From contig JAAAJB010000333.1 of assembly GCA_016098155.1 (NCBI GenBank), positions 1-39,465 on the forward strand: a stretch of DNA of 39,465 nucleotides. The letters run 5' to 3'. The notes under the pieces are model-generated. The model saw nothing but the letters and a program-made list of their open reading frames with translations, searched no databases and was not told the origin of the DNA. A program made the translations under genes and the position numbers. Below, piece after piece: positions 21,914 through 32,970 of the stretch. Source of the DNA: Actinomortierella ambigua (taxonomy: Eukaryota; Mortierellomycota; Mortierellomycetes; Mortierellales; Mortierellaceae). How positions within the stretch are numbered: position 1 is the first letter of the stretch; each line of letters begins with the position of its first letter.

Positions 21914-22565
21914 GGGCCGTGGGGGGGTTTTTTTTTTTTTTTTTTTTTTTATAGATACACACAAGTTGCCAAGCATTTGTTCTTGAACCGGAGATAAATA
22001 GTAATTGTCGGGTCGGAGACGAAGCATTCCTTGCACAAATTCCGTATGGAGTGTGCAATAATAATTGTTGTACGTACATGATACGGTCGAGAATGCAGTC
22101 GCGCGTTCATTCCCCCATGAGGGAGGGGATAATAGACCATGCGGATCAATCCAACCACCACTTGAAACTGATATCCTTGCAGTGAAGCATCACAAATATC
22201 TGTCTGCCGAACAACAGAAAGCTAGTGTTGATGTCGACAGACAGCCTTTGTGGTGCTCACTACAGGGATTTCAGAAGCTTTTTTTTTTCGTGGGGTCAGG
22301 TCTGATCAGCAGGTGTTCATGGGAAAAAAAGGATGATGAAGGTGATTTGATGCTGGACTCAAGTTTGACAATGGTCCGATACGTATGCAGAGAAATTTGT
22401 ACGTGTTTTTGGGATGCCAAAAAAAAATGAGGGGGACTTTCCACTCGTGTCTGACTGACTCGCGCCAATGCACACACACACACAGAAGCCGTGTTGCTAG
22501 TCCTCCTCCTCTTGCTGCCCAGCAATCTCCTCCATTCTCTCGTCCATTCTCCCCGTCTGCTGCTC

Positions 22566-23690
22566 ATGAATGAGCTTCTCCTCATCCAGCCCATCGTCGA
22601 CCGCATCGCAGCCCACCTCGACAATGCCTCGCTAGCCTGCTGCGTGCGCGTCTCCAGGACCTGCTACTCCCTGTTCATACCCCATCTCTGGCGGGTCTTT
22701 GGCTCCTCACCCTCCCATCCAACACGCTTCGGCCCCGCCTCCTGGCCGGCCACCCACGCAGCCACCTTTCCCTTGTATATGCCCGACCCACATGATCCCG
22801 CTCATCAACTCGCTCCTGCACTGGCCATCGCCTCCCCCGAGCTCTACCCAGAGTACTACATCTCCAAACTGACCGAACAGAACCAACTGTACCAGTCCAT
22901 GTGGATGCGACTCTTTCTACGCCAAAGGGTCACTCCCGAAGAACTGGAGCAGATGCGCATCATCGTCGCTAAATACGGCCACCACATCCGCTTCCTGACC
23001 ATTCGGTCCGTCGCCGCCTTTCGCATGTTCGAACCCGTCTGCTTGCATTTGCAAGCGTTGTATCTGCGCTTCGACTGGGACTGGGTCAAGAGCTTCACCA
23101 TGGAGACCATCGCTCAGGTCAAGCACGACGTCCAATCCTTTGCTCGGCGACAGGCCCCGACCTTGGTCTCGCTCCATGTGCACATGGGCCTCGGCAACAC
23201 AGAGGACCTGCGCCAGACGATCCAATTGGCTGGCAGGGAGCGGTGGCGGCATTTCGATGCCATACTGGAGGATGACGACTATGCGATGCTCCCGTCCCTC
23301 CTGCCCAATGTCGAGTCGGGCATCTTTTCCCTACAGTCGGTCAAGACGCTCCATACCCCACTCCCACTCCCCCATCTCCGCCTTCGGGAGCTCGAACTTC
23401 AAGTCTCTCAGTTTGACCCCCTGGCCTTTACCGCGATCCTCCAGTCCTTCCCGAACCTACAGCGCTTGGTCGTCCGGGATATGTTTGTGGGCACGACATT
23501 GGATATGTGCAGGGACCGCATTGGATCCATGCTCCTGATTGGACGTCGTGCGCTCAAGCCCATTCAAGTGGCACAGATCGTCCTCATGCTTCCAGACTTG
23601 CTCCTCATTGATTGCCATGAATTGGACGCCGATTGTTGGGCCGCATTGGACCAGTGTTGCCCCCGTTTAGTCTATCCAAGAAGGAGTTAA
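22566..23690 (+). CDS. F-box protein with degenerate leucine-rich repeats
   Basis: Intronless, 374 residues from the ATG at 22566 (MNELLLIQPIVDRIAAHLDN); the upstream ATG at 22491 adds a Leu-rich leader that would place the F-box unusually deep. Residues 5-45 form an F-box: LIQPIVDRIAAHLDNASLACC followed by VSRTCYSLFIPHLWRVF, with the typical W near the end. The rest has Leu-rich strand/helix patterns (LRFLTI, LQALYLRF, LRLRELELQVS, LQRLVVRD, LLLIDCHELD), as in fungal F-box/LRR proteins. Expected role: substrate-recognition subunit of an SCF ubiquitin ligase through Skp1 binding. The substrate is unknown. Such proteins form large, fast-evolving families in Mortierella-like fungi. Confidence 0.8.
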   Translation: MNELLLIQPIVDRIAAHLDNASLACCVRVSRTCYSLFIPHLWRVFGSSPSHPTRFGPASWPATHAATFPLYMPDPHDPAHQLAPALAIASPELYPEYYISKLTEQNQLYQSMWMRLFLRQRVTPEELEQMRIIVAKYGHHIRFLTIRSVAAFRMFEPVCLHLQALYLRFDWDWVKSFTMETIAQVKHDVQSFARRQAPTLVSLHVHMGLGNTEDLRQTIQLAGRERWRHFDAILEDDDYAMLPSLLPNVESGIFSLQSVKTLHTPLPLPHLRLRELELQVSQFDPLAFTAILQSFPNLQRLVVRDMFVGTTLDMCRDRIGSMLLIGRRALKPIQVAQIVLMLPDLLLIDCHELDADCWAALDQCCPRLVYPRRS

Positions 23691-24896
23691 TGAAGATGAA
23701 CAATCCACCAACCCACCTACGCCCCCCCCCCACCTTGCTTGCAGCGAAACTAAATTGTACGCGTATATCTTCGTTGTTAGAGAGAGGCAAGGGGGGAGGG
23801 CGACTTGAGCGTTCATATCCCCTCCTTTCCCCTTGGGAGATATCTTCCGCCCCAACTCGATTGGCCTACGCCGCTTCTTGCTCAGTTGGCTCTAACGCCC
23901 ACTTTGTTTTAAAAGAGACAAGACTATCCTAGTGTAGTTCTGTGCCCAACCCTAAAAAAGCTTCATCCCCTCACACCTTCACCCCCCCCCTCCGGCTCCT
24001 CCCTTCAACGGACAGGCCGGATCTCTCTACGACGTTCATTCAAACGAGTCGCTAAGCAAATATATGCTTGTGGAATCCTTCTCTGCCAACGGCATGACCT
24101 TGGGAGGCCTGGGGTGACATACACTGATAGCTACATTTTTGCGTAGAATTTCTCCCACCCGTAGCAGGTTCAGTGATAATCTGGACGGAAGCTTTGTTCT
24201 AGACTCCAAACTGCATAGAATGGTTATATGGGAGAAAGTGTGTACGGAGTGGGAGAGTGCATGTGTGCAAGCAACACGAAGGGGTGGGTGTGCCAAACAG
24301 GTTTGCTTTTCGCTTTCGGAGATAAAGACGGGGGAATGTTCTTCTAGCTACTCAAACTTTTTATTTTAGGGTTCATTCACAAATGGGATGGCAAAACCAA
24401 AATCCAAGCTTTTGGGTTCAAATGGGAACAAACTGTCTTTGAAGGCAGAACACCCAATGGCATGGCATGTTCCATGTTTTGTCCAGCAACTCTGTTTCTT
24501 TCGTGATAAAAAAAAATCCCAACATGCCCAGTAGAATGTAGGTAGCACTTTAGCACTTTCTACTCGGCGGACGACATCGTTGTTGCGGATCCTCTTTCTT
24601 TCTCTTCCTTCTCGTCTCCTCCGCCGCTCTCAACTTGCCAATCGGGAGTGGCAAAGTCACTGAGATCGCTTTGTTGTGTGTTTTCGTTGCATGATTTGTT
24701 TCCTCCTGGGATGTGTGGGTTGTTTCCTTGTAGGCTCTGATGCATGCAACAAATGTAGGTCACACAATATGGCCACCCATGGAGCAAGTAGCCCTCAGTG
24801 GGTAAAGACGGACAAAGTCTACAACTCTGCCACATTTCCTTTCGCCATCATCTTTCATCTCTACACTCTTTTTCTCATTCCCTCATTATTCTACAA
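23691..24896. other. Spacer without supported gene
   Basis: It contains C runs near 23724-23736 and 23980-23990, and AT-rich DNA upstream of the monooxygenase gene. A minus-strand frame at 24560-24835 has no recognisable domain. The last 60 nt before 24897 are CT-rich, as expected for a leader. Confidence 0.55.
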
Positions 24897-25952
24897 ATGG
24901 CTCCATCGGATCTTCATGTGATCATTGCTGGTATGTTGGTGTACAGTACATACCAACTATGAAACCATGTACTCACTGACGAGATACACAAATAAAAATT
25001 AACTATCCAACCTCTTTCCATTCCATACAAACAGGCGCTGGTGTCGCGGGCCTGTCGCTTGCCGTCATGCTGGAGAAGGGCGGCATCAAGTACACCGTTG
25101 TGGAGCGTGCCAAGGAGGCGAAGTACCTCGGCTCTGGTTTGGCTCTCTCGGTGCAAGTTATGCGCGTGTTTGACCAGATTGGCGTCCTAAAGGACCTAGA
25201 CGACGTTTCTACCCGTACCCTTGGTGGTACCTGGTACACCCAAGACATGAAGGAGGTTGCTTCGATCATCTCGTCCGATTACAAGCAGTCGTAAGTCAGG
25301 CTCATATTGTAGTGTTTGCTGGGGGCGTATTGTTGTTCTGGTAGCTGCTATTGTTGTTGTTGTTTTTATTGTTGTTTTTATGCGACATCGATATTCACAA
25401 AACAACATGACACTGTGTGCTCACTAGGTTTGGATATGACCCTCTGATGTTGGGTCGTCCCGAGTTCATCAGGACAATGTTGCGCCACGTCCCCGAGGAG
25501 AAGATCATGTGGGGCAAGAAGGTCATGACCACCATGCAGAACGAAAACGGAGTCATGCTGCGGTTCAGTGACAACACGACCCTCGACGGTGACATCCTGG
25601 TGGGATGCGATGGTGCCTACTCGGCTGTTCGCCAGTCGCTCTACCAGAACCTGGCCAAGAAGGGCATCAAGGTACCCGAATCTGACTTGGCTCCTCTGCG
25701 CTTCCAAGAGTTTTCGGTCTTGGGTATCACAAAGCCGCTCGGCGACAGCTACCCTGAACTCAAGGAGAAGTACGGCTTGCTCAAGGTCCAGATGGGCACA
25801 TCCGCTAGCCCATACAAGGTGAGAGAAGAAGAAGAAGAAGATCAGGAAGAATAGTATCCATGTTGGCGAGAACAAGCCGCACAAACTCGCAGCTAACATT
25901 GAATAACGCTACCCTCTACTCCCTCATCGTCTCTCCCTCTCTCCCCCTCCCT

Positions 25953-25995
<43 letters not shown>

Positions 25996-27178
25996 CACCT
26001 GTAGATTGGCCTCATCCCTATTGGAGAAGGACGTGTTGCATGGGATATTAGCGGTGATCATCTTCAGCAAAAGGCTCAGAGTGCAACCGAGACCAACTTC
26101 CGTTTCTCCGACTGGGACAGCGAGTCGATGGATGATCTTCGCGGCGAGCTCGACAACCTGCCCCTTATCATTGGTGGCACTCTCGGAGACCTCATCAACA
26201 ACTCGGACTCGATCGCTCGCGTCATGCTCGAGGACAGATGGTTCCACACCTGGTACGAGGGCCGTACCGTCCTCGTTGGTGATGGTAAGTGTTGGAGGGC
26301 TGTAGACATGAGAGTATGACAGAAAGAAAGAGGAGGGAGGTGAGAAGCATAGGGAGACGTCTTTGTACTAGCAGCTGATTCATTCACCTACACCTTTCTT
26401 TGTCCTTCACTGCTCACCATAGCTTGCCACAAGGTACATCGGCGAACAAAAGTACTTTTGCTTGGACCTCTAATGAAAACAAATTGTGATTACTGACAGC
26501 CTCTTCTATATTTTTTACTCTTGCTTGCAGATGATTCCCTCCACTGGCCAAGGTAAGCCACCGAGCTCTTCACATGCAGTCTTATGTGCGGCAGGATATG
26601 TTGTTATCATCCTCCTCCACTGCGGTCGCTCATACATTCTCTCTTGTCAACAATGTTCCTAAACTCTCGCATAGGTGCCAACCAGGCCATTGTTGACTGT
26701 GTCGTCTTGGCAAACTTGATCCACGAGCTTCCATCCAAGGATGTCAAGGATCTTTCAAGGGCCTTTGCAAAGTATTTCGAGATTCGTGGCGAAACCACCA
26801 AGGCAGTCATCGACAACTCCAAGACCCTCGGCCACGTCGTCAGTGCCAAGGTACCAATGACACGAAAGAAGAAAGAGCACCCTTCAGACCTAACGGAAAT
26901 GTGACATCCACAATGATTCTCAGGATTTGCTGACGCGTTTCTTTACTATTTTTTTCTTTTTGCGATTGTGTGAAAAATAGAGCGGTATTTTTGCCCCGCT
27001 CCTCCGCAAGATGGTTTTCAAGGTGGCAAGCACTTCCTTCTTCCAGAAAAAGGTCAAGCTCTCGATGGCTGGTCGCCCTGCACTCAACTATCTCCCCAGG
27101 CCGGACCCCCCATCCACCATCAAGGATGACTTCCCAGCGATGACCGTGGGTCCCACAAAGTCGAGTGTCGCCGTTTAG
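24897..27178 (+). CDS. FAD-dependent group A monooxygenase (8 exons, two micro-exons)
   Basis: Exons: 24897-24930, 25035-25290, 25428-25818, 26005-26284, 26423-26433, 26531-26552, 26675-26850, 26981-27178; all GT-AG and in phase, giving 455 residues. Residues 8-17 (VIIAGAGVAG) are the Rossmann FAD-binding GxGxxG. An Arg that usually contacts FAD is in LGRPEFIRTML (about 106-114). The DG motif is GCDGAYSAVR (156-165), and the GD motif is VLVGDACH (about 316-323), followed by PSTGQGANQAI. These are the signatures of the PF01494 monooxygenase family, which uses NAD(P)H and O2 to hydroxylate small molecules. The substrate is not evident. The GD motif is built from four exons, with exons 5 and 6 only 11 and 22 nt long, so gene predictors may miss them. 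No signal peptide or membrane anchor is clear. Confidence 0.88.
25961..25992 (+). repeat. (TC)n microsatellite in intron 3 of the monooxygenase
   Basis: A 32-nt perfect TC dinucleotide run just before the intron 3 acceptor. It probably doubles as the polypyrimidine tract. Confidence 0.9.
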
Positions 27179-27210
27179 AGACAGCCTCTTCCTGTTTAAC
27201 ATAAACTTGT

Positions 27211-27216
27211 AATAAA
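27211..27216 (+). terminator. Probable polyadenylation signal of the monooxygenase
   Basis: AATAAA, 33 nt past the stop codon. Confidence 0.6.
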
Positions 27217-28053
27217 CTTTACTCTAAAGAATTTTGGTGTGCTCCAAAGAGTTTATGATAGAAGGCGAGTCAAGATGTGTGACAAGCGTCAGGGATGGGG
27301 TATGAAAGGAAAAGAAAACCTCCCCTCTCCCTCACCAAGGTATGATAAACACCACAGACCAGCAGATCCTACAGGACCTCACTGCACACTCTTCTAAGCC
27401 AAGCTTGTTTAAACGCAACTCTAACACGCGCGCACCCACTCACGCACCTAGCCAAAACCGTCTCCACTGAACCCAGACTATGGTGGCGAAACACCCTTGC
27501 GACGGAACCATGGCTGAGGGGAGATGAGTCAATGATAGAACTAGTGCAAGACGAGGGGTATTGTTCCTGAAGGACCGCAAAGCCCGGAAGAGCTAGCTCG
27601 TATTGGGTACCGATGTCAAAGAGAATGGGAGAGAGTAAGGGAAGAGTGAGACACGGAGAGAGGCTCAGGCACAGAATGGTGAGAAAGGGCTCAGGATATG
27701 GCGGTCGGACGAAAGGCTGGAGGGAGGAAGGACGATTGTTTAAATGGAGGAAATGTGTTCTGATTGCCTGATGAAGCAGGTAGATGGGAGGTGATGCCGA
27801 TGGAATCTTGTTGTGTTCAGCAGGAAGCCTGTTTCAATCCAAAGCTGTGACATCCTCTTACCCTCCCCCCTACCCCACATACACCTCTCTCTCTCTCTCT
27901 TTTGAACATTTGTCACTCCCTCCTCCTTCTGACCTCCACCTCGTGCTGGCATTTGATCATGGCATCGCTCCGCCTCACGCTTTCCTCCTCCCCTTGGTCT
28001 GGTATTTGCTGCAGCGATAGTAGTCGGTCCACTCGGAAGGAAAAAAAAAAAGC

Positions 28054-28059
28054 TTTATT
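28054..28059 (-). terminator. Probable polyadenylation signal of the first array gene
   Basis: AATAAA on the minus strand, about 80 nt past the stop codon at 28140. Confidence 0.5.
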
Positions 28060-28139
28060 CTTCAAACAACTCTTCCCGCCCAACGTGGGGAGGGGCAAGT
28101 TCATAAAAAGGTGAGAGAGAGGAGCGTCATGCTCGTGTC

Positions 28140-29131
28140 TTAAACCTCCTTTTCAGCGGCCTCGAGCTCCTTGATGAGATCGGCAGTCTTGTCGGCAAGG
28201 CAGGACCTGCGGGTGCCGGTGGGGGAGGACATCTTCTTGCCCCAATCGTCAAGGCCACCATCACCGACCATGCTCTCGAGCTTCTCAGCATAGGCGATGA
28301 AGTAAGACTGGTTGATCTTGAGGAGACTTCGGTTGATGCGGTACCTCTGGTCGATGAGGGTCTTCTTGCCGCTCTGCTGCACCTTCATGCTCAGGTTGAC
28401 GTAGAAGATGGTGACGTAGTAGTAGCTGTCGACCTTCGTGACAGTGTCCTGGGAGAAGACCGACTTGTCGCTGGACTTGGAGCTCTTGTTGAGGATGCTC
28501 TCAGCCATCTTCTCGACCGAGGTGACAATAGACGCGACATCGCCGGAGCCATAGCCTTGGTAGGCAGTGACAATATCCTTGACCATCAAGTCAATGCTCG
28601 TCGACGTGACGTGCTCAGCCGACTGCTCATTGCGCTCCAAAAAGAAGCCCGGGAACGTGGTCGCCTTTGCGATATATTGGTTGAACTTTTCCGAAATGTC
28701 TTGCAAGCCGGCAGCTGGCGTAAAGCCCACCAGGTTGGCCGCGTAGGTCAATACCGTCGCAGCGCAGTCGGCGTGGTACTCGGGGTTTCTCCAGCGGTCG
28801 ACGCCGGACGTGGACTTGGGTGTGACCCGGTAGCGGTACGGATGGGCCACCACTTCCGTGTCGGAGGACACAGGAATGGCCCTCGGGGTTTTGCGGGGGA
28901 TGCCAGACAAAGGGAGACCCTTGTTCCAGTTCTCCAGGTCCTTCAGCTCTTGTTGATCAAGGGTAACCGACCTATTTGGATGGGAAAAGGAGTGTCCCGT
29001 TGTTTTTGATGACAGAGTAGTGAGTTTAGAGTCCACGGATCGAGAAGGGGAAGGGGATGGGAGGGGTAAAGGTGAACGGAGTTGACTTTCGACATGAAGC
29101 AGGGCTGTCCAGGTCGACTGAGAACTTACAT
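28140..29131 (-). CDS. Array paralogue 1: non-secreted member, start codon split by an intron
   Basis: Exons (minus): 29131-29130 (coding AT only) and 28971-28140; intron 28972-29129 (158 bp, donor GTAAGT, acceptor AAATAG, possible branch CTCTAAAC). Splicing joins AT to G and opens a 277-residue frame (MSVTLDQQELKDLENWNKG). A TATA box about 80 nt upstream of the ATG supports this start. The protein lacks a signal peptide. From about residue 70 it follows the array family: a YHADCAATVLTYAANLVGF helix, then TFPGFFLE, then a hydrophobic strand VDSYYYVTIFYVNLSMKV, and NQSYFIAYAEKLESM. Identity with the secreted members is low, but the order is the same. The C-terminal tail is charged. I do not recognise the function. 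If the intron is retained, an ATG at 29036 could give an alternative N-terminus. Confidence 0.75.
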
Positions 29132-32059
29132 GTTTGTTCTTTAAACTGGTGTGAAGGGAAGGGGGTTTGCAGCCAACTGTGTGGTGAGGATTTACGGTAG
29201 GGAGCGATGCTCTTTTTATACGTTGGGGGTTTGGGATGTGCTGCTAGGAACGCGTCCGCAGTGGCTCGAAAACAAACCTGTCTGCATGCCCCGACTCCCT
29301 AAAGGTTGACCGACGTGCCTGACGATTACTGGATGTTTCAATGATGAATGGAGTACAGTGCAAGTCTGGTGAGGATGGACCGAAATAAAAAAAAATGGAG
29401 GCTGATGAAAGCAGAGAGTGAAATGAGAGTGTCTTTGATGCATGTCCGACCAGCCATAGGCATGATAAGAGTCATGGATTAGGCGAGCGAACAGACAGCA
29501 ACAGAATATCAAAACCTAAGCACGAGTGGTCAAACAAGAACGGATGATCCGTTGGTGGAACGTCAAATCTTACTCTCTTGGAACACATTCATGCGTGCAA
29601 CATCTTTTTCTCTTTTTTCTCTGCTGGGTAGTTTTCCCACACGTGCTGTACTACTTTAAATTCTTGGCCTGCCAGCGCGAGATGACGGTTGCGGGCAACT
29701 GAATCAAGTGAAGGTATTGAAATCAAAATGCCTCGGATGCTCTCAGACTCTTTTACCCTTCGCCATGTTTCCTCACGTTGATATGTAGGTCCAGCAATTG
29801 CTCCTCCTGCCATTTTCGTTCAAAGTGCTATGGCTGCTCATATGTGTTCACCAAGGCGCCAAGATACCGACAGAACTGCAGGACGCGAAAGGAAAGCGCA
29901 TGATACCAAGACCAACAGAGTTTATGAAAACATACTTGTGCTCGCAAACTGCAGCCGCCTTTGAAGAGAGATTACTGGATCCTTCAGTTCCCCCATACAG
30001 TATCTCCCCAACCCGTGTACGCAGTAGGTGGTGAAGTCCTCTCGAGCGAAAAAAAAAGTGCTCGAAGCTGACTTTCAGCCATGCTCCAATGCACCATTGT
30101 GTCTAAAAACCCAGATTTTTAGGGCGAACTCGGTAGGATGATGCGAATCTACACCACCCCCAGGTAACAAAGCACAAGCACTCACTTTCATTATAGTTTA
30201 AATAAAATGTTAGCTCTCTTCTCTTCTCTCTCTTGTTTTTGCATACTGCATGCCCACATACATGTCAAGGATTTTCCAGACTATTGGTTGTGCATAAACC
30301 ACCCCCTTCCCCACCCCCTTGCCCACCCCTTATTTTGAGCCTTCTGTGTTAAATGTCCGCCCAGAAGCAGGGGCGTGAGAACACTCAAGCAGGACTGTGC
30401 GCCACTATGTGTGACAAGTCTTCATGTTCACTGTCCGCCCTGTCGCTCATTCCCAATGCAGGGGGTTCCTTCAGGTCATCCATCATCCATAGATTCGACT
30501 TTTACGCCATGTGTGAGACTTTGGGAAAAAATTGGAGCATCTAAACTCTTATTGCACTACATCGCTGACAAAAATGACCATGGGTGAGATGGTCCTAAGA
30601 AGAGCAGTTTGTGGACAAACACCATGAGGGAGTCAATTGCCTCCCCCCCCCCCCAAAAAAAAGAGTTCGTAGATATTATTCTTGCTATTCATCTCAATGT
30701 GATGATAAGCACGGTATGAGATAACAGACTACGACCTTTCAATGGTGCCATGGTCAAAATGCATAGTTCCCTCCCAAGAAAATTGAAATATTAAACAAAG
30801 CATTTGCATTTCGTTTAGAGTAACAACTCTGAATTGCCCTCATGCAAAAAGATTGATCCTCTGCTTCGTCCAACAGCCTAGACTACTTTTCTACTGAGCA
30901 TGTGCTGATTCTCACGAGAAACAAAAATGGGGTCCGACGAAGGTATCTTTTGGCAGATGGGCCTAATGACGTCGTAATCCGCACCGTGGGTATGCTCGGA
31001 GGAAGGGGAAAGATGGAGCAACCGATGTCGTCTCAACGATTTTCATTCCAGTAAAATCAACGGTCTCGCCCTTGATCTAGCTTGGAATCAGATGGGAAAC
31101 CCCATTTTTGACTAAACCTGCCTTCACTGTTGTGAAAATCGACTCAAAGAAAGGTCCACTAAAATAATCAAAAGATTCATGGAGGAGAAGAAGTTCTTTT
31201 ACGTTGAACTCATGTTTTTAAATTCGGCGAGGCATCCAGTAGCATGGTGCCATATTTGAGATTCTCTCGATGAAACAGCGTTGAACGTCCCCTTAGACAC
31301 CGTGAAAAGTAGCTACCGTTGAACTTGGTGTCTCTAGTTAGGAAGTGAACCAGAGGTCATTATCTGTTCTCGACAAGAGCCATGGCATGTATATCACAGC
31401 AATGATAAGGATGTCAAAGAGGATAAGGGAGGCACGGTGGTCTGCCATTCATTTTTTTTTAGCCCGTCAGCTACACTTGACGTCTTATTGGGTGAGAGTC
31501 AAACAACTCGTAAGCAACAACTTAAACTTCCCACGAAAAAAAAAGATGACCGAAATTGACGCTCCTCCATGCAAGACGTCTGGAATACCATGTGGAAATA
31601 GTTTAGCTGACAAACTTTGGCAATCATATTTAGGGGATGAGCGGAACACTACATAGAGGCTAGCATGCATGCCTGTACTCTATTTGGGTGTATAGAACTT
31701 TCTCACGTTCTTGCATAAAATCATCTCCCTTTACATCCACATCAAGCCTGACTATCTTTCTTACGATATCAGGCCATCCGCTGGGATGTATCAACATGCA
31801 CCCTTCATAATGTGTCGATCAAACCGACCAGGATGGATGTGTGCAGCCTGCCATCCTATCTCACCCGCTCAAGTGATGACAAATGGATTTACAGGCATAA
31901 AAATTGACTAGTGTAATCAGACCCAGGTTACTCGCCTCTTGTAAGAAGTTGGGTTGAGAGTTCTTTCATTGTTTTTCAAAAAAAAATTGGCTTGTGAGAT
32001 ACACAGGAGAGATTATCACGACAATCAGCACTTGACGTGCATCAGAGTGGTCGGTCTAT
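29132..32059. other. 2.9-kb gene-poor, AT-rich spacer inside the array
   Basis: I find no gene with a recognisable domain. Frames of 60-100 codons occur but lack start context, signal peptides or similarity to the array family that I can see by eye. There are scattered A runs and a C9/A9 junction near 30644-30662. It separates the divergent paralogue 1 from the tighter cluster 2-5. Confidence 0.55.
29211..29220 (-). promoter_or_regulatory. TATA box of array paralogue 1
   Basis: TATAAAAAGA on the minus strand, about 80 nt upstream of the split start codon. It defines a short leader and excludes any ATG further upstream. Confidence 0.65.
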
Positions 32060-32970
32060 CTACCAGGTGAGAGCGTGCTGTTTTTCATAGCCGGCAAAGC
32101 TCGAGGGCATATTGTAGTAGGGGGTGGACTTGACGGGATCCATGGCGGAGGGGACCTTGGGAGACGCAAAGAAATCAATGGCATCACGAACCCGAGTGAC
32201 GCCCACGAGCCCAACGAGTCGATCAGCATACTGCTCCAAATAGGCCTTCTGGATCCTGAGGGTCGAAGAATTGAGCTTGGCGCTCTGCTTGGGAATAATG
32301 GCATTGTGGCCCTTGTCGGTCTTGATCTCTAGAGTCATCCAGATCAGATGGAGCTTGACGTCGTCCGACCCCCTTGGCTTTTCGATCACAATCAGGTTCA
32401 GGATCCATTGAGTCAGAGTCTCATCCGGGATGTAGCCAGGAACCAGATCGCGCATGCTACGGCCGACCAGGGCCCCGTGACTGATACTCTCTTCGCGCAC
32501 GATCTGCTCCAATTGGATCAAGGAACCATTGAGAGGAAGCGTTCCTTGCTTGTTTGACTCTAGGAGGAACCCAGGGAAGGATGAGACCTTGGCAAGGAAA
32601 GCATCCAGAGACGCTACCAGCGACTTGGGAGGTAGAGATGACGGTGTGAAATCCGTAATCTCCGCTGAATACACCAGGATTGAGGCAGCTGCAGTTGCGT
32701 GATTCTTAGGATTCTTGTAGATACTCTCTGGGCTCGCTTCAGGATCCGTGGTATCTTCACCAACAAAGACCGCGCCGGAAGCAACTGCATTGGAGGCGCT
32801 ATTGGCCATCACAACGAGAGCTATCGTTGAGAAAAAAAAAGGAGCCTTCAAATGGTGAGTTCCGTTTCGAAGCTATGGTTGTTTTCGGCAAGAGTTAGAA
32901 CCCATGATTCCCATGGCTACAGTGATCGCATACCTGAGCAGAGAAGAAGAAGCGACTTGGCGAGAAGCAT
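32060..32970 (-). CDS. Array paralogue 2: secreted protein of unknown function
   Basis: Exons (minus): 32970-32934 and 32820-32060, with a phase-1 intron inside the signal peptide; 265 residues. The spliced start is MLLAKSLLLLCSALVVMANS, a strong signal peptide with cleavage near NAVA-SG (about residue 24). Family blocks follow: VFVGEDTTDPEASPESIY, then NPKNHATAAAS, FTPSS, SSFPGFLLESN, LNGSLIQLEQIVRE, LVGRSMRDLVPGYIPDETL, VIEKPRGSDDVK, and AIIPKQSAKLNSS. The C-terminus is about 14 residues longer than in paralogues 3 and 4 and ends in YEKQHALTW. The mature part has no Cys, and no enzyme motif is visible. The ATG inside the second exon (32851) would give a weaker start and lies in the intron, so it was rejected. 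Confidence 0.8.

Larger units (their letters stand above)
21146..22565. other. Divergent spacer with long T tracts and an assembly gap
   Basis: No gene is supported. The stretch contains (CT)n near 21430-21460, two long T runs (about 21835-21858 and 21928-21950) on either side of the N gap, and the upstream region of the F-box gene with a short CA run near 22471-22483. Frames that cross the T runs give poly-Phe or poly-Lys and are artefacts. Confidence 0.6.
27179..28139. other. Convergent spacer without supported gene
   Basis: This lies between the 3' ends of the monooxygenase and the first array gene. It contains a (CT)n run near 27887-27901 and GA-rich DNA near 27620-27730. The open frames are short and unsupported. 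Confidence 0.6.

Noticed and set aside
24560..24835. Minus-strand 91-codon frame ending in a charged tail upstream of the monooxygenase
   Set aside because: No domain, no signal peptide, no promoter signal; composition changes from Cys-rich to Lys/Glu simple sequence, typical of a chance frame.
28140..29036. 298-residue version of array paralogue 1 starting at 29036
   Set aside because: The first 21 residues come from an intron with a good donor, branch and acceptor; kept only as a possible product of intron retention.
29798..30034. 78-codon plus-strand frame in the gene-poor spacer
   Set aside because: No recognisable motif, no promoter or intron signals, and no similarity by eye to the array family.
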